Below, in pieces: positions 44,160 to 53,675 of a stretch of DNA of 64,000 bases. Position numbers and translations under genes: made by a program. Origin of the DNA: Bacillus manliponensis (GTDB lineage: Bacteria; Bacillota; Bacilli; Bacillales; Bacillaceae_G); contig NZ_JOTN01000005.1 in NCBI RefSeq assembly GCF_000712595.1, forward strand, positions 124,001-188,000, given 5' to 3'. The notes under the pieces were generated by a model. That model saw only the letters and a program-made list of their open reading frames with translations. It searched no databases and was not told the origin of the DNA. The stretch's first letter is position 1; each line of letters starts with the position of its first letter.

Positions 44160-45149
44160 ATGAAGGAGTTTTGCATAGTGAAAAAAACAAGGTGGGGAAG
44201 AATTGTTATACTGTTAGCTATCATTTTTAGCGTAGTTGCAGGGTGGTTCTTTTTCCAAGAGAGAGTACTAGAAAAGAAGGAAGTAACAAAAGCTGAAGAA
44301 AAGATAGAAAAGGAAGAAAAAGAGAAGGTAGTAAAAGAACAGAAAAAAGAAGAACCTGTTCCGCAAATTCCTGAGCCAATTATGGAGGCGAAAGCAGCTG
44401 TTATTATAGATGCGAGTAACGGAAAAATGGTGTATAAACATAATGAAGCAGAAGCACTTGCACCAGCTAGTATGTCAAAAATGATGACGGCATACCTTGT
44501 ATTAGAGAATGTGAAAAAAGGGAACATTCATTGGGAAGATCAAGTGCAAATGAGTGCAAAAGCAGCATATACAGTAGGGGCTAGTATTCCAGTTCAGCCA
44601 GGGAGTACGTTAACGGTGAAAGATTTGTATTACGCTTTAATGCTTCAATCAGCAAACAATGCAGCTGTTGCATTAGCTGAACATATTGCTGGTACGGAAG
44701 AAGAGTTTGTTGTATTAATGAACGGAAAAGCGAAGCAGTTAAAGTTAACTGAAGCAACAGTATTTGTAAATGCATCAGGATTACAAAATCCAGATGGAAC
44801 AGAGACAAAGATGGCAGCAGCTGATGTTGGAACACTAACATATCGTCTTGCAAAAGATTATCCAGAAATATTAGAAGTGACAAAGCTTACAGAGAGTCAA
44901 CTTGCGTTTCAAAATATCGTTGTGAAAAATACAAATAAAATGTTAAATACAGCAAACAGTGATGTGTATTTTGAAGGCATGGATGGGATGAAGACAGGTT
45001 TTACAGACAGTGCAGGCTATTGTTTTGCGGGAACAGCTGTACAAGGGAAGAAACGATTAATTACAGTTGTAATGGGAACGGATAGCGAATATAAGCGTTT
45101 TACGGAAACGCATAAATTGTTAACCTACGGATTTCAAATCGTTAAGTAA
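44160..45149 (+). CDS. D-alanyl-D-alanine carboxypeptidase (S11, DacF/PBP-like)
   Basis: A 329-aa membrane-anchored penicillin-binding enzyme that trims the terminal D-Ala of peptidoglycan stems. An N-terminal transmembrane helix (IVILLAIIFSVVAGWFFF) is followed by a long Lys/Glu-rich linker and the catalytic domain with SxxK (ASMSKMM), SxN (SANNAA) and KTG (MKTGFTDSAG). There is no C-terminal PBP5-type extra domain, so it is a shorter form. ATG 44160 follows AAAGGGAGATAATGTA, but GTG 44178 also has AAGGAG at good distance. It is transcribed alone. Confidence 0.88.
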   Translation: MKEFCIVKKTRWGRIVILLAIIFSVVAGWFFFQERVLEKKEVTKAEEKIEKEEKEKVVKEQKKEEPVPQIPEPIMEAKAAVIIDASNGKMVYKHNEAEALAPASMSKMMTAYLVLENVKKGNIHWEDQVQMSAKAAYTVGASIPVQPGSTLTVKDLYYALMLQSANNAAVALAEHIAGTEEEFVVLMNGKAKQLKLTEATVFVNASGLQNPDGTETKMAAADVGTLTYRLAKDYPEILEVTKLTESQLAFQNIVVKNTNKMLNTANSDVYFEGMDGMKTGFTDSAGYCFAGTAVQGKKRLITVVMGTDSEYKRFTETHKLLTYGFQIVK

Positions 45150-45256
45150 GTAAACAGTTTACAAATTTTAAATTCCAGTGCGTTATAATTGCAATTTCAT
45201 GCGCATGTAGATATCATTCATACTATGAGAAATTTAGGAAGTAAGGAGTGTTTTTA

Positions 45257-45976
45257 ATGGCACAATCATTACAAGGAAAAAATGTAATTATTACAGGAGC
45301 AGGAAAAGGAATTGGCCGTGCAATCGCAATTGCTTTAGCAAAAGAAGGTGTAAACGTAGGTCTTTTAGCACGTACAGAAGAAAGTTTAAAGGCTGTTGCA
45401 AAAGAAGTAGAGGCTGAAGGTGTAAAGGCTGTTATTGCAACTGCTGATGTATCTGTATGTGAAGATGTAACGAAAGCGATTGAAACATTAAAAGATGGAT
45501 TAGGATCTATTGATATTTTAGTGAACAACGCTGGTATTGGTAAATTTGGTAAGTTTTTAGATTTAGATGTTGCTGAGTGGGAAGAGATTATCCGTGTAAA
45601 TTTATTAGGTGTATATTACGCAACTCGTGCAGCTCTTCCAAGTATGATTGAACAACAATCAGGCGATATCATTAACATTTCATCAACTGCAGGGCAAAAA
45701 GGTGCACCGTTAACAAGTGCATATAGTGCTTCTAAATTTGGTGTACTTGGTTTAACAGAATCGTTAGCGATGGAAGTAAGAAAGCATAACATTCGTGTAA
45801 CTGCATTAACACCAAGTACAGTTGCGACGGATATGGCAATTGATATCGGTTTAACAGACGGAAATCCAGAAAAGGTAATGCAAGCAGAAGATATTGCAGA
45901 GTTTGTAGTAGCGCAGCTGAAATTAAATAAACGTACTTTTATTAAATCAGCAGGGCTATGGTCTACAAATCCTTAA
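45257..45976 (+). CDS. Short-chain dehydrogenase/reductase (FabG-like)
   Basis: A 239-aa classical SDR. It has TGAGKGIG (NADPH-binding), NNAGIG, catalytic Ser in [10 protein letters not shown], and YSASKFG with the Tyr-Lys pair. The pattern [15 protein letters not shown] puts an Arg after strand 2, suggesting NADP. It resembles 3-ketoacyl-ACP reductase-like proteins (YmfI/FabG paralogues), but there is no fatty acid synthesis context here, so the substrate is open. ATG 45257 (MAQSLQGK) follows AAGGAGTG; the longer frame from 45248 is not used. A terminator follows. Confidence 0.87.
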   Translation: MAQSLQGKNVIITGAGKGIGRAIAIALAKEGVNVGLLARTEESLKAVAKEVEAEGVKAVIATADVSVCEDVTKAIETLKDGLGSIDILVNNAGIGKFGKFLDLDVAEWEEIIRVNLLGVYYATRAALPSMIEQQSGDIINISSTAGQKGAPLTSAYSASKFGVLGLTESLAMEVRKHNIRVTALTPSTVATDMAIDIGLTDGNPEKVMQAEDIAEFVVAQLKLNKRTFIKSAGLWSTNP

Positions 45977-45991
45977 GAAATAGAATATGAT

Positions 45992-46027
45992 AAAAAAACA
46001 CTGTTCACAATTGAACGGTGTTTTTTT
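45992..46027 (+). terminator. Intrinsic terminator
   Basis: AAAAAAACACTGTTCA and TGAACGGTGTTTTTTT pair (one wobble) around CAAT, 16 bases after the SDR gene. Confidence 0.88.
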
Positions 46028-46096
46028 ATGGATAAGAAGCATATTGACTAACAAAATTATGGTCATTCGCATATAAAAACTACATGGGTGTTTTTT

Positions 46097-46164
46097 ATCC
46101 CGCTATTTGCGGGCTAACAATCCGTGGGGCATGACCCCGCGGATTGAAGTTTCACTTTATTTTA
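46097..46164 (+). repeat. bcr-type interspersed repeat, copy 2 (short)
   Basis: A short copy beginning ATCCCGCTATTTGCGGGC, with a GC-rich hairpin (AATCCGTGGGGC and GACCCCGCGGATT), and ending AAGTTTCACTTTAT, the same tail as copy 1. It lies immediately before the ribosome binding site of the deacetylase gene. Confidence 0.7.
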
Positions 46165-46179
46165 TGGGGAGGTAGAAAT

Positions 46180-46980
46180 ATGTATCATTATTATTCTGGT
46201 AATCCGTATTATTGGAGAAATTATTATCCACAGTATACAAATTACTCACAAGCAGGATATCCAGTATATCAGCAAAATTATTCATATGAATGGCCAATGC
46301 CTACACAAACGGAAGATTTATATAGAGGATCATGGACGCCATTTCCGTGGGTGGAGAAATATGCATATGCGTTTTCTGGCCCGCATAATAAAGCGGAGGT
46401 TGCTTTGACATTTGACGATGGACCCGATGCGACATATACAGCAAAAATGTTAGATACACTAAACAAATATGGAGTGAAAGGGACGTTTTTTCTGTTAGGA
46501 CAAAACGCTGAGAAGTACCCGGATCTTGTGAAACGAATGGCAGCAGAAGGGCATGTAATTGGAAATCATTCATACGACCATCCGAGCTTTGAGAAACTCA
46601 GTGATGCACAATATGAAGAGCAAATTACAAAAACAGAGAAGATTATTAAAGGGCTTGCTGGGTACGAACCAAAATTTATAAGGCCACCTTACGGAGCAAT
46701 TACTGAAAAGCAAGTAGCATGGGCGACAAATCGTAAAAATATGATTGTACAGTGGACGGTGGATACGTTAGATTGGAAGACGACAAATGTTCAAGACATT
46801 GTAAATAAAGCGGTGGGAAATTCGTTTCCTGGGAGTGTGATTTTGCAACATTCTGGACCAGGTTTAAACTTACAAGCTTCTTTAGAGTCTTTAGATCAAA
46901 CGATTCCACAACTTACTTCAAAAGGCGCAAGATTTGTGACATTACCACAAATGTTTAATACGGCAAAAGAAAGAAAATAA
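46180..46980 (+). CDS. Polysaccharide deacetylase (NodB domain)
   Basis: A 266-aa carbohydrate esterase 4 protein, probably acting on peptidoglycan or chitin-like N-acetyl groups. NodB motif 1 is LTFDDGPD, motif 2 is IGNHSYDHPS (metal His pair), motif 3 is RPPYGA, then VQWTVDTLDWK and ILQHSGPG. Instead of a signal peptide, the first 50 residues are Tyr/Pro/Asn-rich (HYYSGNPYYWRNYYPQYTN), which suggests a spore-coat or surface-associated form. ATG 46180 follows GGGGAGG; an upstream in-frame extension runs into the bcr repeat and is rejected. The promoter must read through or lie within that repeat. Confidence 0.88.
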   Translation: MYHYYSGNPYYWRNYYPQYTNYSQAGYPVYQQNYSYEWPMPTQTEDLYRGSWTPFPWVEKYAYAFSGPHNKAEVALTFDDGPDATYTAKMLDTLNKYGVKGTFFLLGQNAEKYPDLVKRMAAEGHVIGNHSYDHPSFEKLSDAQYEEQITKTEKIIKGLAGYEPKFIRPPYGAITEKQVAWATNRKNMIVQWTVDTLDWKTTNVQDIVNKAVGNSFPGSVILQHSGPGLNLQASLESLDQTIPQLTSKGARFVTLPQMFNTAKERK

Positions 46981-46989
46981 TGGGACTAT

Positions 46990-47020
46990 AGCCAACATTA
47001 GGTTAAATTGTTGGCTTTTT
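46990..47020 (+). terminator. Intrinsic terminator
   Basis: AGCCAACA and TGTTGGCT pair around an 11-base loop and are followed by TTTT, 10 bases after the deacetylase stop codon. Confidence 0.75.
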
Positions 47021-47215
47021 ATATACCTTCTATAGTACAATTAATAGTTGTAAATATCAGAAAACAATCGACCTAGAATGGTCTTTTTAAGCATAAAGAA
47101 TATTATTTTATATAATAATGGGGTTGTGTATATAGATTTTTAATATTGAGAAAAAAGTTGAGAAAATTATAATGGATTCCTTAGAATAAAAGAAGAATTC
47201 TGAAATAACCTCTTG

Positions 47216-47236
47216 AATTGAAAATGATAATCAATT
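47216..47236. promoter_or_regulatory. Fur box 1 of the asb operon
   Basis: AATTGAAAATGATAATCAATT is an imperfect palindrome containing the ATGATAATCA Fur hexamer array. It lies about 190 bases upstream of asbA, in a 400-base intergenic region that otherwise holds no gene. Confidence 0.75.
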
Positions 47237-47247
47237 AAAATCTTTAG

Positions 47248-47265
47248 TGATAATGATAATCAATT
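47248..47265. promoter_or_regulatory. Fur box 2 of the asb operon
   Basis: TGATAATGATAATCAATT has three near-consensus GATAAT-type hexamers and lies 12 bases after box 1. Tandem boxes fit the known iron repression of petrobactin genes. Confidence 0.8.
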
Positions 47266-47421
47266 TCTTAGGATAATTTTTATAATAAATGTGAAAGAAA
47301 CGTATTTATCTTTGTTATTGATGAACGTGTTATAGGAATTGTTATTATCGTTTGTTGTGTATATGTTTTATATAAAAAAGGATTTGTTCATTTGTGACAA
47401 GATAAAAGAGGAGGACCCAAC

Positions 47422-49248
47422 ATGCAGGATGCGAAGCATATCGCAGAACAGGCAACGATGCAAAGTTTTTTAAATTGTTATTTACGTGAGACAGGAAGTG
47501 GAGACTGGTTAGTAGATCGAGAGGAAATTGAAAAATGTCTTTCTCATGTATCGATTACTAGTTTTGCAGATATGTATTTACGTTGCCGTTTACCATTGCA
47601 AAATATTACTCTATACACTGCAGTAAAATATATGTCACCAACAGGTAGACATATATTTGGAGAACACTCCTATTATGAAGTTGGAAATGCTTCGTTTGTG
47701 AAGGCAGATTATTTAACAATCATTACATTGCTAGTGAAAGAAATGTCGTTACAACATGGAGAAAATACAAACGGTGATGAGCTCGTATTACGAGTTATCC
47801 AAAGCTGTCATAATATAAAAGAGTTTATTGAGAAACGAGCAGAAGATAAGGAATTGTTATATGGCGTTGATACGGATTTTATTGATGCAGAGCAGGCGCT
47901 TTTATTTGGGCATTTAACTCATCCAACGCCAAAAAGTAGACAAGGAATTGTAAGTTGGAAAAATTCAACATATTCACCTGAATTAAAAGGGAAGTTTCAG
48001 CTTCATTATTTTAGAGCACACAAAAGTATTGTGAAAGAAGATTCGGCTTTCTTACAAACATCTACTGAAATTATGAAGGATGAGTTAAAAACAGATTCGT
48101 CAATTCCGGCTCAGTTTATTGAAAGTTTCTGTCAGGAAGATGAATACTCATTGATTCCAATTCACCCACTTCAAGCAGAATGGTTATTACATCAGCCTCA
48201 TGTGAAAAAGTGGATAGATGAAGAGGTATTGCAATATTTAGGAGCAGTTGGAAAAGAATATATGGCAACATCTTCGCTACGAACGTTATATCACCCAGAT
48301 TCAAATTATATGCTGAAGTTTTCATTCCCAGTAAAAGTAACAAATTCACTTCGTGTTAATAAATTAAAAGAATTAGATAGCGGTGTAGAAGGAAAGAAAC
48401 TATTAGAGACGGGAATTGGTAGAGTGAGGGAAGAGTTCCCAGGCTTCGATTTTATATGTGATCCAGCGTATATGACACTTTCATTACATAACGATATGGA
48501 ATCTGGTTTTGAAGTGATTATTCGTGAAAATGTCTTTCGCGGAGAACATGCAAAAAATGCGACACTTATTGCAGCTTTAGTTCAAGATGCACTTCCTGGG
48601 GAAAAGATGCGACTTGCCAATATTATTGAGGAACTTGCGAAAAAAGAAGCACGTAGTGTTCGAGAAGTAAGTTTAGATTGGTTCCGTCGTTATTTAGATA
48701 TTTCTTTGAAACCGATGGTATGGCTACATGTAACATACGGAATTGCATTAGAAGCGCATCAACAAAATAGCGTTGTTACGCTGCAAGATGGTTATCCAGC
48801 TAAGTTTTATTTTAGAGATAATCAAGGTTTTTATTTCTGTAAGTCAATGAAAGACGTACTAGATGCTGAGTTACCTGGGATCGGTGAGGAGAGCGATAAT
48901 TTATACGATGATCGCATTGCAGATGAGCGTTTCCGTTATTACTTAATTTTCAACCATATGTTTGGACTTATTAATGGTTTTGGTGTAGCAGAATTAATTG
49001 ATGAACGTATTCTTCTTGGAGAATTACGTAAGGCATTAGAGGGATTTGTACCATATGATCGTGAGCATTCACAATTTTTAGATGGATTATTAAAAGAAGA
49101 CAAGTTAGCATGTAAAGCAAATTTACTAACACGTTTTTATGATGTAGATGAGTTAATTAGTCCGTTAGAACAAGCGATTTATGTGAAAATTGATAACCCT
49201 CTCGTTACGGAATTTGTACATAGTCGTGAAGAGGCAATTGTTCGTTAA
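47422..49248 (+). CDS. asbA: Petrobactin synthetase AsbA (NIS type A)
   Basis: A 608-aa NRPS-independent siderophore synthetase (IucA/IucC family). AsbA activates citrate as an adenylate and joins it to spermidine in petrobactin assembly. Family features: KSRQG in the ATP-binding lid (HPTPKSRQGI), IPIHPLQAEW, SSLRTLYHPDSNYMLKFSF, HNDMESGFEVIIREN and the C-terminal ferric-reductase-like segment with YGIALEAHQQN. The ATG follows AGGAGGACCCAAC. It is the first gene of asbABCDEF, which is complete and in the standard order here, under tandem Fur-like boxes. AsbA length is standard. Confidence 0.96.
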   Translation: MQDAKHIAEQATMQSFLNCYLRETGSGDWLVDREEIEKCLSHVSITSFADMYLRCRLPLQNITLYTAVKYMSPTGRHIFGEHSYYEVGNASFVKADYLTIITLLVKEMSLQHGENTNGDELVLRVIQSCHNIKEFIEKRAEDKELLYGVDTDFIDAEQALLFGHLTHPTPKSRQGIVSWKNSTYSPELKGKFQLHYFRAHKSIVKEDSAFLQTSTEIMKDELKTDSSIPAQFIESFCQEDEYSLIPIHPLQAEWLLHQPHVKKWIDEEVLQYLGAVGKEYMATSSLRTLYHPDSNYMLKFSFPVKVTNSLRVNKLKELDSGVEGKKLLETGIGRVREEFPGFDFICDPAYMTLSLHNDMESGFEVIIRENVFRGEHAKNATLIAALVQDALPGEKMRLANIIEELAKKEARSVREVSLDWFRRYLDISLKPMVWLHVTYGIALEAHQQNSVVTLQDGYPAKFYFRDNQGFYFCKSMKDVLDAELPGIGEESDNLYDDRIADERFRYYLIFNHMFGLINGFGVAELIDERILLGELRKALEGFVPYDREHSQFLDGLLKEDKLACKANLLTRFYDVDELISPLEQAIYVKIDNPLVTEFVHSREEAIVR

Positions 49249-49310
49249 GGTAGGCTGTTCATAAAATTTCACGTAATATGAAAATAATGGAATTCAAGCG
49301 AGGGATTGTA

Positions 49311-51119
49311 GTGAAAAGCATGCAACAGAAAAAAGTGATGGAAGCAATCCAATCACCACAATATGAAAAGGTGAGAAGAAGAGTTTTTCGTCAATTAATA
49401 GAGTCTCTAATTTATGAGAAATTAATTTCACCAGCAGTGATTCAAGATGGAGAAGGATGTATCTTTTACATAGAAGGACATACATGTTTTGGTGAAATGG
49501 TTACATACAAATGCCGTGGACGTAAAAGAATGACATTTGGACGTATTCGTTTGTATGATGAGCCAGTGATAAGAACAGAAAAGAATAAAAGCGAAGAAGC
49601 AACATCTATTGCTCAGTTTTTACGTGACGTTTTCGGTACAACTCAAGTAGATGAGCAAAAGTTACAATCTTTTACGAGAGAACTAGAGCAAACAATTTTT
49701 AAAGATACTATTGCTCAGCATGAAAGAGAGAAACAAAGGGAAATATTACTTGGAAAAGCATATGACGAACTAGAAAGTAGTCTTATTGATGGGCACCCAT
49801 ATCATCCAAGTTATAAGGCGCGCATTGGTTTCACATATGCCGATAACTTTGAATATGGCTTTGAATTCAAAAAAACGATGAAACTTGTTTGGATTGCTGT
49901 TCATCATAAATATACAGATATTGCAGCTTCTCACGATGAAGACTTTGAGCAAGTATTGCAACAGGAGCTAGGTCAGGAGAAGTTAGAGGAGTTTCGTTCT
50001 GTTCTTTGTAACATAGGTTGTAAATTAGAAGACTATACATTCATGCCAGTGCATCCATGGCAATGGGAGAATTACATTGTTTCAAACTATGTAGAGCATC
50101 TATATCATAAATATATTATTTTTGTAGGAGAATCAGAAGATGAGTATCGTCCGCAGCAATCGATGCGTACGCTCTATAATGATTCAAATCAGCATAAACC
50201 GTATATAAAGCTTTCAATGAATTTGTTAAATACATCTACACTAAGAACGTTAAAGCCACATTCGATTGTAAGTGCACCAGTTATTTCAAACTGGTTACAA
50301 AAAATTGTAGAAAGCGATTCTTATTTTAAAGAAGAAACGCGTCTTATTTTATTAAAGGAGTTTGCTGGTGTTACATATGATCCACCATCATCTTCTACAT
50401 ACGGATCACTCGGCTGTGTATTTCGTGAAAGCATTCACCCGTATTTACAAGGTAAGGAAGAAGCAATGCCGTTTAATGCATTGTACGGAAAAGAACTTGG
50501 CGGTGCACTTATTATTAATCCATGGCTTGAAAAGAATGGGATTGAGAATTGGCTTCGTGAGCTCATTAAAAAAGCAGTGATGCCAGTTGTTCATCTTTTA
50601 GTAGAGCATGGTATTGCACTTGAATCACATGGGCAAAATATGGTGCTGATTCATGAAAAGGGTAGACCTGTCGGGGTTGCGCTAAAAGATTTTCATGAAG
50701 GAGTAGAGTTTTACCGTGAATTTTTAAAAGATCCAGGAAGCTGTCCTGATTTTACAAAGATTCATAAAGTATATAAAAATTGGAAACTAAATGACTTCTT
50801 TGAAATGGATCGTTTAGCGTGCATGAGAGAAATGCTTTTAGATGCACTGTTCCTATTTAATTTTGGGGAACTTGCAATGATGTTAGAAGATGAGTATGGA
50901 TATAACGAAGAACAGTTTTGGACTCTTGTTGTAGAACAATTAGAGGCGCATGTTGCACGTCGACCACATTTGCAGGAACGTTTGAATCAACTCGATTTAT
51001 TTGTACCAACGTTCCATGCTGAACAATTAACAAAACGTCGCTTATATGTCGACGATGAAGCGCTTGTCCATGAAGTTCCAAATCCATTATATGCAGTAAA
51101 AGAACTTGTACAATCTTGA
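49311..51119 (+). CDS. asbB: Petrobactin synthetase AsbB (NIS)
   Basis: A second NIS synthetase (about 602 aa), which adds the second spermidine-bearing arm to the citrate core. It has HPYHPSYKARIGF, MPVHPWQWEN, QSMRTLYN, PYIKLSMNLLNTSTLRTL and LVEHGIALESHGQN. GTG 49311 (MKSMQQKKV) follows GCGAGGGA; the alternative ATG 49278 would add 11 residues and has no clear ribosome binding site. It is 60 bases after asbA and reads directly into asbC. Confidence 0.95.
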   Translation: MKSMQQKKVMEAIQSPQYEKVRRRVFRQLIESLIYEKLISPAVIQDGEGCIFYIEGHTCFGEMVTYKCRGRKRMTFGRIRLYDEPVIRTEKNKSEEATSIAQFLRDVFGTTQVDEQKLQSFTRELEQTIFKDTIAQHEREKQREILLGKAYDELESSLIDGHPYHPSYKARIGFTYADNFEYGFEFKKTMKLVWIAVHHKYTDIAASHDEDFEQVLQQELGQEKLEEFRSVLCNIGCKLEDYTFMPVHPWQWENYIVSNYVEHLYHKYIIFVGESEDEYRPQQSMRTLYNDSNQHKPYIKLSMNLLNTSTLRTLKPHSIVSAPVISNWLQKIVESDSYFKEETRLILLKEFAGVTYDPPSSSTYGSLGCVFRESIHPYLQGKEEAMPFNALYGKELGGALIINPWLEKNGIENWLRELIKKAVMPVVHLLVEHGIALESHGQNMVLIHEKGRPVGVALKDFHEGVEFYREFLKDPGSCPDFTKIHKVYKNWKLNDFFEMDRLACMREMLLDALFLFNFGELAMMLEDEYGYNEEQFWTLVVEQLEAHVARRPHLQERLNQLDLFVPTFHAEQLTKRRLYVDDEALVHEVPNPLYAVKELVQS

Positions 51120-51133
51120 AATGGAGGGACATT

Positions 51134-52378
51134 ATGTTAAAGGTTAATAGAGAACAATATAGTAAAGAACAATTTCAGACGCGCATAGCAATGTATGAAA
51201 AAATGGAGTGCTTTCAAAATCTAGAAGGAAAGAGATTTGCATTATGCATAGCAGACCCATTTGATGTTCTTACACTTGTATTCTTTTTAAAAGCGCATGG
51301 TGGTTCTATTTTATTAATTCATGGAGAAACACCAAAAGAAAAAGCATATAGCATGGCAGCTGATGCAAATTGTATTGGATTATTATATGGCGGAGCGGAA
51401 CAGTTTCAATCCATTGAAGGTGAAGCGCTTATTGATACAACACCTTCTTTATTCCAATATAGCTCTGGTACGACAGGAGCTCCAAAGCTTATTCAAAGGG
51501 CATGGACAGATATTGATAGAGAAATAGAAGCATATAATAAAGAACTTGCGTGTGAAGTGGATGAGACACCAATTGTATTAGCACCTGTTTCACATTCATA
51601 TGGTTTAATATGTGGAACGCTGTCGGCACTTGCAAGAGGTAGCGAACCAATTATTGTGACAAATAAAAACCCAAAGTTTGCGTTAAATATCATTCGTGAA
51701 GTACCGAAGCATATTGTATATGCAGTGCCACTTATGCTTCATATTATGGGAAGTTTTCCACAAGGAGTGTTCCAATTTCATAAAGTTATGACATCAGGAT
51801 CGCCGCTTCCAAAAGAACTGTTTCATAAATTAAAAAAGATGACAACGTTTATGATGCAGCAGTATGGCTGTTCTGAAGCAGGTTGCATTAGTATTTGTAA
51901 AGATATGAAGTCACATTTAGATTTAGGATATCCGCTTGGACATACTGTTGTTCAGACGAGTGACAAGGAAGAGAACCCAACAGAAATAATTGTTACGATA
52001 GGGGATAAAGTTATTTATACACAAGATTTAGGATACAAAAGTGAGTGTGGTCTTCACTTTGTTGGTCGTATGGATGATGTTATTAACGTATCTGGTTTAA
52101 AAGTATTTCCGTTGGAAGTAGAAGAAACGATGTTACGTCTAGATGGGATTAAAGAAGCGGTTGTCTATCGCGGAAAACATCCAGTTATGGGTGAAATCGT
52201 AAAAGCACAAGTTGTTGCAAAAGAAGGTATGGATGCAAATGAGATTCGGGAGTGGTGTTTAGCTCAGTTACCACCATACAAAGTACCACACGAAGTTCTT
52301 TGTGTGACAGAAATACCGAAAAATGCGACAGGAAAAGTAAGTCGTAAGTTGTTAGAGATGGGAGATGTAACAGTATGA
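51134..52378 (+). CDS. asbC: 3,4-dihydroxybenzoate-AMP ligase AsbC
   Basis: A 414-aa adenylating enzyme that activates 3,4-dihydroxybenzoic acid and loads it onto AsbD. Adenylation motifs are SSGTTGAPKLIQ (P-loop), YGCSEAGC, DLGYKSECGLHFVGRMDDVINVSG in order across the C-terminal half, and the terminal Lys in KNATGKVSRK. ATG 51134 follows GGAGGGA; the extension upstream overlaps the end of asbB and is not used. The stop overlaps the asbD start by four bases. Confidence 0.95.
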   Translation: MLKVNREQYSKEQFQTRIAMYEKMECFQNLEGKRFALCIADPFDVLTLVFFLKAHGGSILLIHGETPKEKAYSMAADANCIGLLYGGAEQFQSIEGEALIDTTPSLFQYSSGTTGAPKLIQRAWTDIDREIEAYNKELACEVDETPIVLAPVSHSYGLICGTLSALARGSEPIIVTNKNPKFALNIIREVPKHIVYAVPLMLHIMGSFPQGVFQFHKVMTSGSPLPKELFHKLKKMTTFMMQQYGCSEAGCISICKDMKSHLDLGYPLGHTVVQTSDKEENPTEIIVTIGDKVIYTQDLGYKSECGLHFVGRMDDVINVSGLKVFPLEVEETMLRLDGIKEAVVYRGKHPVMGEIVKAQVVAKEGMDANEIREWCLAQLPPYKVPHEVLCVTEIPKNATGKVSRKLLEMGDVTV

Positions 52379-52644
52379 ACCGAAATGAGCTAAAGGATAG
52401 TTTATTTACGATTTTAAAAGAGAAATTAGAACTAAAAAATATAACGCATATCGAAGAGGATATGCGCTTGAATCAAGATTTGTATATTGATTCTGTTATG
52501 ATGCTGCAGCTTATTGTTCATATTGAAATGGATTTACAACTATGTGTTCCGGATGATGAAGTGGATCCAAAAGCGTTTGAAACAGTCGGTTCATTACTCG
52601 ATTTTATGGAAAGTTTACAGCCACTGCATGTAGAAAACAACTAA
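52375..52644 (+). CDS. asbD: Aryl carrier protein AsbD
   Basis: An 89-aa carrier protein. The phosphopantetheine attachment Ser lies in QDLYIDSVMMLQLI (DSxxM, a variant of DSL). It receives dihydroxybenzoyl from AsbC and presents it to AsbE. The ATG overlaps the asbC stop (ATGA), implying coupled translation. Confidence 0.95.
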   Translation: MNRNELKDSLFTILKEKLELKNITHIEEDMRLNQDLYIDSVMMLQLIVHIEMDLQLCVPDDEVDPKAFETVGSLLDFMESLQPLHVENN

Positions 52645-52671
52645 CATTTTATAGAACATAGGTGAGAGAAC

Positions 52672-53640
52672 ATGGAAATTAAAGTTCATTGTGTAGTCAG
52701 TTGCTTCTGTGAAATCATTAGAAGACGTAGTAAAGTAGATTATCGCCCATTTTATTTTGGCTTATGGGATGGCGATTTCGATATTACAGAAGAAGGTGTG
52801 ATTTCTTATCACTCTGATAATATTAATCACGATTCCTATTTATATTGGTATGAACAACTATATGGATTAAAAGTACATAAATGGTATGATGATTCAAAAA
52901 GTAAACAAGAAAACTTAGAAACATTTTTACATTTAGTAGAAACAAAACCTGAAGATCGTTACGTGATGGTAATGGTAGATATGTCTCTATTGCCGGAGCG
53001 TGAAAATAAATTTCATCAAAAGCCATTTCCGCACTATTTAATGATATCGGAAACAGAAAATGAAAACGAATGGTTTATGTTTGATCCAGACTTCCGTTGG
53101 GAAGGGAATATGGAGAAAGAGAAAGTTATTGATTCTATTGTTAATAACCCGTTTGGTGGTGGTTTCTTTATTGATGTGCCAACGGTTCAAGAGCCAAAAC
53201 AAGAAGTATTAGAGACATATTTCCTTGAAACATTCAAGAAAGATTATAATGAGTTAACAGTTAGATTGAAAGAATTAATTGTGAATATGGTAGAAAAGGA
53301 TGCACTTTCTAACTTAATACCAGCAGTAAAGCAGATTCCTGTTTTAGCAATTCGAAAATATAGCTATGAACATGCATTTGCTTATTTCCAAGAAGCAATT
53401 GGATATTCTGAAGACGAATTTGAATATTGGTGCGATCGTGTCGAAGAGATTGTACAAGGATTTACGAATGTACAGTATAAAGCAATTAAAATGGCGATGA
53501 CAAAAAATACAGCACTTCTGCCTTCAATTATCGAAAAGCTTGATGAAATGGATAAAGTTGAGCTGAAAATGAAAGAGGAGCTAGAGCGCCAGTTTATCCA
53601 GTGGAAAGAAATAAGAACGAAGGAACAGGTTGGCTTATAA
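52672..53640 (+). CDS. asbE: Petrobactin biosynthesis protein AsbE
   Basis: A 322-aa protein that transfers 3,4-dihydroxybenzoyl from AsbD to spermidine or to the citryl-spermidine intermediate. It has the family start IKVHCVVSCFCEIIRRRSKV and FYFGLWDGDFDITEEG, with a conserved Cys near the N-terminus. RBS GGTGAGAG precedes the ATG. The family is found almost only in petrobactin clusters. Confidence 0.95.
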   Translation: MEIKVHCVVSCFCEIIRRRSKVDYRPFYFGLWDGDFDITEEGVISYHSDNINHDSYLYWYEQLYGLKVHKWYDDSKSKQENLETFLHLVETKPEDRYVMVMVDMSLLPERENKFHQKPFPHYLMISETENENEWFMFDPDFRWEGNMEKEKVIDSIVNNPFGGGFFIDVPTVQEPKQEVLETYFLETFKKDYNELTVRLKELIVNMVEKDALSNLIPAVKQIPVLAIRKYSYEHAFAYFQEAIGYSEDEFEYWCDRVEEIVQGFTNVQYKAIKMAMTKNTALLPSIIEKLDEMDKVELKMKEELERQFIQWKEIRTKEQVGL

Positions 53641-53675
53641 TAGCTGCCTATTATGATAAAAAGGAGCATAAATAG

